NCBI GenBank assembly: GCA_910587835.1
Contig: CAJUNQ010000013.1
Span: 1 to 64,000, forward strand
DNA length: 64,000 bases
Direction of reading: 5' to 3'
Source of the DNA: an uncultured Oscillospiraceae bacterium
GTDB lineage: Bacteria; Bacillota; Clostridia; Oscillospirales; Acutalibacteraceae
Part shown: in pieces, positions 61,118-64,000 of the stretch
How positions within the stretch are numbered: the first letter of the stretch is position 1
Layout: every line of letters begins with the position of its first letter
Made by a program: the position numbers and the translations under genes
Notes under the pieces: generated by a model
Told to the model about the DNA's origin: nothing
Databases searched by the model: none
Seen by the model: the letters and a program-made list of their open reading frames with translations, nothing else

Positions 61118-62701
61118 TCAGATGGTCTTCAGCCACTCGTCCACCTGGCTCTGATACTCCGCGATAATATCGTTGATACCGGCGGTCTCCAGCTCCTCAA
61201 GGAACTTGGGCAGGAACTCGTCCGGATTCACGTCGCCGTAGGTCAGCACCTTATAGTACTGGTCGTAAACGTTGGACACAGCCGCCACCTGGGTAGAAAC
61301 CGGCTCGCTGTTGGGAATGAAGCCCAGCAGGGGCGGGTTCCAGGCGCCGTCCAGCAGCTCCTTCATAAAGCCCTTATCCGCCTCAGAGGTGTTGCCGTCC
61401 ATGCCATAAAGGTTGAACTGGTTGCCAAAGGCGCCGCAGGTGTACAGGGCGGTGTAGGGGACCGTGTCGATGCCCAGGCCCTCGGGATAGACGATAGAGC
61501 TGTGGTCCTCGTTCCACTCCCAGCTGGTGCCCTCAACGCCATAGATCAGGTTGCTCATAACGAACTCATCCGTCCAGATGAGGCTGAGCATCTTGGCGGC
61601 GGCAGAGGGGTTCTCGGAGGTGTAGGCAATGCCGTAGGTCAGGGTGTTGGTGGTCATGTCAGAGGTAGCGATCTCAACCGCCTTGAAATTGCCGCCATAG
61701 GAGTTGTTCATGGTGAACATCTGCTCAATGGTCTCAATGGAATAGGCATGGCCCATGATAACGCCCTTGCTCTGGCCGGACATGATGATGGCGTCATGGC
61801 TCAGGGTGTTGGTAGAGCCCTCGGGGTCAGAGTAGCCGGCCTGAGACCACTTGTAGGCCATCTCAACGCCCTTTTTGAAGGCGTCGGTGGTAAAGTAGTT
61901 CACAAGCTGGGTGCTGTCGCCCACAGTGGCGGCATACTGGCCCACAATAGAGGTGTGGTCCTCAAAGGCGGTCAGGCTCACCAGCTGGTTGTTGTACACG
62001 CCCGGCACCTGGTCGGGAGCGGCGGCCTTCAGGGCAGGCATGGCCGCGTCCAGGTCGTCCAGGGACTTGATAGCGCTCCAATCCACAGCATCGCCATAAA
62101 CCGCGTCGTCGTAGATGTACTTCCAGCTGAGCACCTGGCCCTTGTAGCAGGGCACAGCGTAAATTTTGCCGCCCACTGTGCCGGAACGAATCCAGTTCTC
62201 GGGCAGCACGCCCAGGGCGCCGGCCAGCTCGTTTTCCGCATAGGGAGTCAGGTCGGTCATGTAGCCGTTGGTGACATAGGTGTTCAGGTTGGTGGCTATG
62301 ATGATGTCATACTTCTCGCCAGAGGCCAGCGCCATGCTGACATTGGTGTCGTAGTCTGTGAGAGAGGCCAGCTCCAGCTCCATCTCATAGTCGGTGATGC
62401 CCAGCTCGTCGTGGATGTAGTTGTTGATGGTGTCCTCAACAAACTTGATGTCCTCTGTGGCCGGGATGGTCATCATGGTGGGCAGGGTCAGGCGCACACG
62501 GTAGGGCTCGCCCTCGGTGGAAGCCTCGCTGCTCTCAGGCTCGCTTGCCTCGCTGCTGCCGGCGTCTGACGACAGGGAGCTTTCGCCGCCGGCAGAGCTG
62601 GCGGAGCTGGTAGAGCTGGCGTTGTCGCCGCCCCCGCAGGCCGCCATGCACATAACCATGCAAAGCGCCAGAAGCAGGGCAATGATCTTCTTTGGTTTCA
62701 T
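61118..62701 (-). CDS. Sugar-binding lipoprotein of an LplABC importer
   Basis: 527 residues from ATG 62701 (GGAGG at 10 nt). A lipoprotein signal peptide ends in MAACGGG (Cys about 22), followed by a Ser/Glu-rich linker to about 65 and an LplA-type solute-binding domain (YRVRLTLPTMMTIPA; WNPPLLGFIPNSEPV). It captures oligosaccharides for the two permeases downstream. The deacetylase and serine hydrolase further along the same strand hint at an acetylated or acylated glycan. Confidence 0.92.
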   Translation of the reverse strand: MKPKKIIALLLALCMVMCMAACGGGDNASSTSSASSAGGESSLSSDAGSSEASEPESSEASTEGEPYRVRLTLPTMMTIPATEDIKFVEDTINNYIHDELGITDYEMELELASLTDYDTNVSMALASGEKYDIIIATNLNTYVTNGYMTDLTPYAENELAGALGVLPENWIRSGTVGGKIYAVPCYKGQVLSWKYIYDDAVYGDAVDWSAIKSLDDLDAAMPALKAAAPDQVPGVYNNQLVSLTAFEDHTSIVGQYAATVGDSTQLVNYFTTDAFKKGVEMAYKWSQAGYSDPEGSTNTLSHDAIIMSGQSKGVIMGHAYSIETIEQMFTMNNSYGGNFKAVEIATSDMTTNTLTYGIAYTSENPSAAAKMLSLIWTDEFVMSNLIYGVEGTSWEWNEDHSSIVYPEGLGIDTVPYTALYTCGAFGNQFNLYGMDGNTSEADKGFMKELLDGAWNPPLLGFIPNSEPVSTQVAAVSNVYDQYYKVLTYGDVNPDEFLPKFLEELETAGINDIIAEYQSQVDEWLKTI

Positions 62702-62896
62702 TTTGCTCGTCCTCCAATTTTACATTATTTACCCTCTCGGGCCTATTTCAGTACATTCAAATAATGCCATTTTTTCAGCCCAAAATCATTCAATTTGCTG
62801 TCTTCCACTTTAAAAATAGTACAATTTTTTGCTTTTGCAAAGGCCGGCCATTAAAAATGTTCCTGCCGGTTTCAAAAAACACCACACCGCAGCCGC

Positions 62897-63838
62897 TCAG
62901 ATTTCGTGCTCGCAAAGCCACTCGGCGCACAGCCGGGCCCAGTGGGCCACATGGGGGATATCCATTCCCAGGTCGTTGTCTCCGTCCGCCAGGGCCAGGC
63001 CATGGACCCCCTGGGGGAAGCAGTGCAGCTCAAACTCTACCCCTGCCGCTGTCAAGGCGCTGCCCAGGGCAAAGGAGTGGCGGGCGTCGTCGCTGTTGGT
63101 CTGCCAGATAAAGCATGGGGGCGTGTCCAGGGTCACATTGGCCTCCGGGGCCATAAAGAACCGCTCCTCCAGCTCCTGCCGGGTGGTTCGTTTGAACATG
63201 CCCGCCGGGAACGCCGAAAAGGCAAAGGCCCCGTAGCAGATTACCGCCGCGTCGGGCCGGCAGGACTCCCTCTCTATTATATCATCCGCTCCGGCCTCTC
63301 CGCAATCAAAATGTGTGGCGCAGTTTCCGCTGAGCATGCCCCCTGCGGAGAAGCCCATCACCGCCACCTTGTCCGTAATGCCCAGCTCGTCTTTTCTGGC
63401 CCGAAGAAGGCGTATGGCCCGCTGCATGTCGTGCATGGCGTCGTAGCGGGTATAGGGCTGCAGCCGGTAGGTCAGAATTGCCGTGTTGAAGCCCTGCCTG
63501 GCAAAGTGGTATGCCACATTCACGCCCTCGCACCCCGAGCGGCTCAGAAAGCCGCCCCCGTGGGCCACAATAATTGTCCCCCTGGGCTCAGTCTGCCCCT
63601 GACCGTGTACAAATATCAGGGAGGGCTGGGGCTGCAGGGGGGTCTTTTCCCCGTCATACCCCGGCGCGCCCTCCTCCCACAGGGGGATTTGATGGAACTT
63701 CGCAATGGCCTGGTTCCAGACCTTCAGGTTTCTTTCCAGGTCAAAGGTCCCGTCGGGCTTTCGGTGCTGTGACACTGGGATGATCACCCCCTTTTCCGCC
63801 ACCATTTTTTCCAGAATGGAATAATTTTGCTCAAACAT
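62897..63838 (-). CDS. Alpha/beta hydrolase (acetyl-esterase-like)
   Basis: 313 residues from ATG 63838 (AAAGGAG at 7 nt; longer start rejected). Features of the HSL/BD-FAE-like esterases: VAHGGGFLSRSG (oxyanion), nucleophile GFSAGGMLSG near residue 163, Asp in QTNSDDARH and His in PQGVHGLALAD. No signal peptide. Relatives include acetyl-xylooligosaccharide esterases. It lies upstream of the third lplA on the same strand, and the 195-bp gap probably contains the lplA promoter. Confidence 0.85.
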   Translation of the reverse strand: MFEQNYSILEKMVAEKGVIIPVSQHRKPDGTFDLERNLKVWNQAIAKFHQIPLWEEGAPGYDGEKTPLQPQPSLIFVHGQGQTEPRGTIIVAHGGGFLSRSGCEGVNVAYHFARQGFNTAILTYRLQPYTRYDAMHDMQRAIRLLRARKDELGITDKVAVMGFSAGGMLSGNCATHFDCGEAGADDIIERESCRPDAAVICYGAFAFSAFPAGMFKRTTRQELEERFFMAPEANVTLDTPPCFIWQTNSDDARHSFALGSALTAAGVEFELHCFPQGVHGLALADGDNDLGMDIPHVAHWARLCAEWLCEHEI

Positions 63839-63873
63839 TGCCGCGCTCCTTTCTTTAATAATATAATATGCGG

Positions 63874-63900
63874 AAAAAGCCATCCGCTACAGGACGGCTT
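63874..63900 (-). terminator. Terminator after the aldehyde dehydrogenase gene
   Basis: On the minus strand AAGCCGTCC pairs with GGATGGCTT (one G-U) and is followed by TTT. Confidence 0.7.
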
Positions 63901-63913
63901 CCCCGCTTCAGGT

Positions 63914-64000
63914 TCAGTTCAGAATCCCTTTCAAGGAGATCATCTTCTGCTGGGTCATCTCCTCCAATGTGCACACCGCGCCCTCGCGCCCCACGCCGGA
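63914..64000 (-). CDS. Aldehyde dehydrogenase, C-terminal end (partial)
   Basis: The last 28 codons read SGVGREGAVCTLEEMTQQK and MISLKGILN, matching the conserved C-terminus of NAD(P)-dependent aldehyde dehydrogenases (GxGREGG..xLEExTQxK). The rest lies to the right of the window. The exact substrate cannot be judged from this end. Confidence 0.75.
   Translation of the reverse strand, partial: SGVGREGAVCTLEEMTQQKMISLKGILN

Overview
The window is high-GC DNA with strong AGGAGG-type ribosome binding sites, sigma-A-type promoters with 17-bp spacers, a CCA-encoding tRNA, S-layer-homology remnants and several LplABC/YesMN sugar-uptake modules. This gene mix suggests a gut clostridium of the Oscillospirales type (Flavonifractor/Lawsonibacter-like). 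That placement is inference from gene content, not a phylogeny.

Layout. (1) 1-9 kb is a decaying region. It holds a DUF819 transporter half joined in frame to an S15/CocE hydrolase, a broken dipeptide epimerase, an LplBC permease pair whose LplC has lost its 3' end to a repeat, a response-regulator receiver joined in frame to a YesM-type kinase, an intact FAD oxidoreductase, and GH20 and S-layer remnants. (2) 9-22 kb is mostly ordinary: a GH2 glycosidase, a MarR-MATE efflux operon, tRNA-Pro, a DUF2238-Nudix fusion, an ACT/GNAT/UPF0210 cluster, an overlapping aldose-epimerase/MazG-like/HAD operon, and a PilZ protein. (3) 22-28.8 kb has a GH3 beta-glycosidase, PduL, a family 4 uracil-DNA glycosylase overlapping a flippase-like membrane protein, MreB and a small protein. 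(4) 28.8-36.6 kb is a complete sugar-uptake locus: LplA-B-C and an esterase on the plus strand, with a YesM kinase and a YesN regulator flanking them on the minus strand. (5) 37-42 kb has a metallo-hydrolase, a CitMHS transporter, a CatB-like acetyltransferase and small proteins. (6) 42.3-46.4 kb is a third YesMN pair translationally coupled to a membrane-anchored protein. (7) 46.4-64 kb is a carbohydrate-deacetylation and uptake region: a GH13_18-type phosphorylase with a P-loop kinase, at least five esterases, a polysaccharide deacetylase, a DUF624 protein, an MsmX-type ATPase, a serine hydrolase, another LplABC set, and the end of an aldehyde dehydrogenase.

How they work together. The LplABC importers take up oligosaccharides. 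The only importer ATPase seen (54.5-55.7 kb) could energise all the permease pairs. YesMN systems probably sense the sugars. Esterases and deacetylases strip acyl groups from plant-type glycans, and GH2, GH3 and the GH13 phosphorylase break down the products.

The most notable non-coding content is repetitive: (a) an 80-130-bp multi-hairpin repeat in a three-unit array at 46.4-46.75 kb, with one copy forming the new 3' end of a truncated lplC at 2.6-2.7 kb; (b) two 165-bp TA-bounded palindromic elements sharing an internal core (11.9 and 40.6 kb) and a third of similar architecture at 2.4 kb; (c) 36-bp tandem repeats after the PilZ gene. Several genes near these repeats are broken or joined in frame, which points to repeat-associated deletion, or to assembly error if this is a metagenome-derived sequence.
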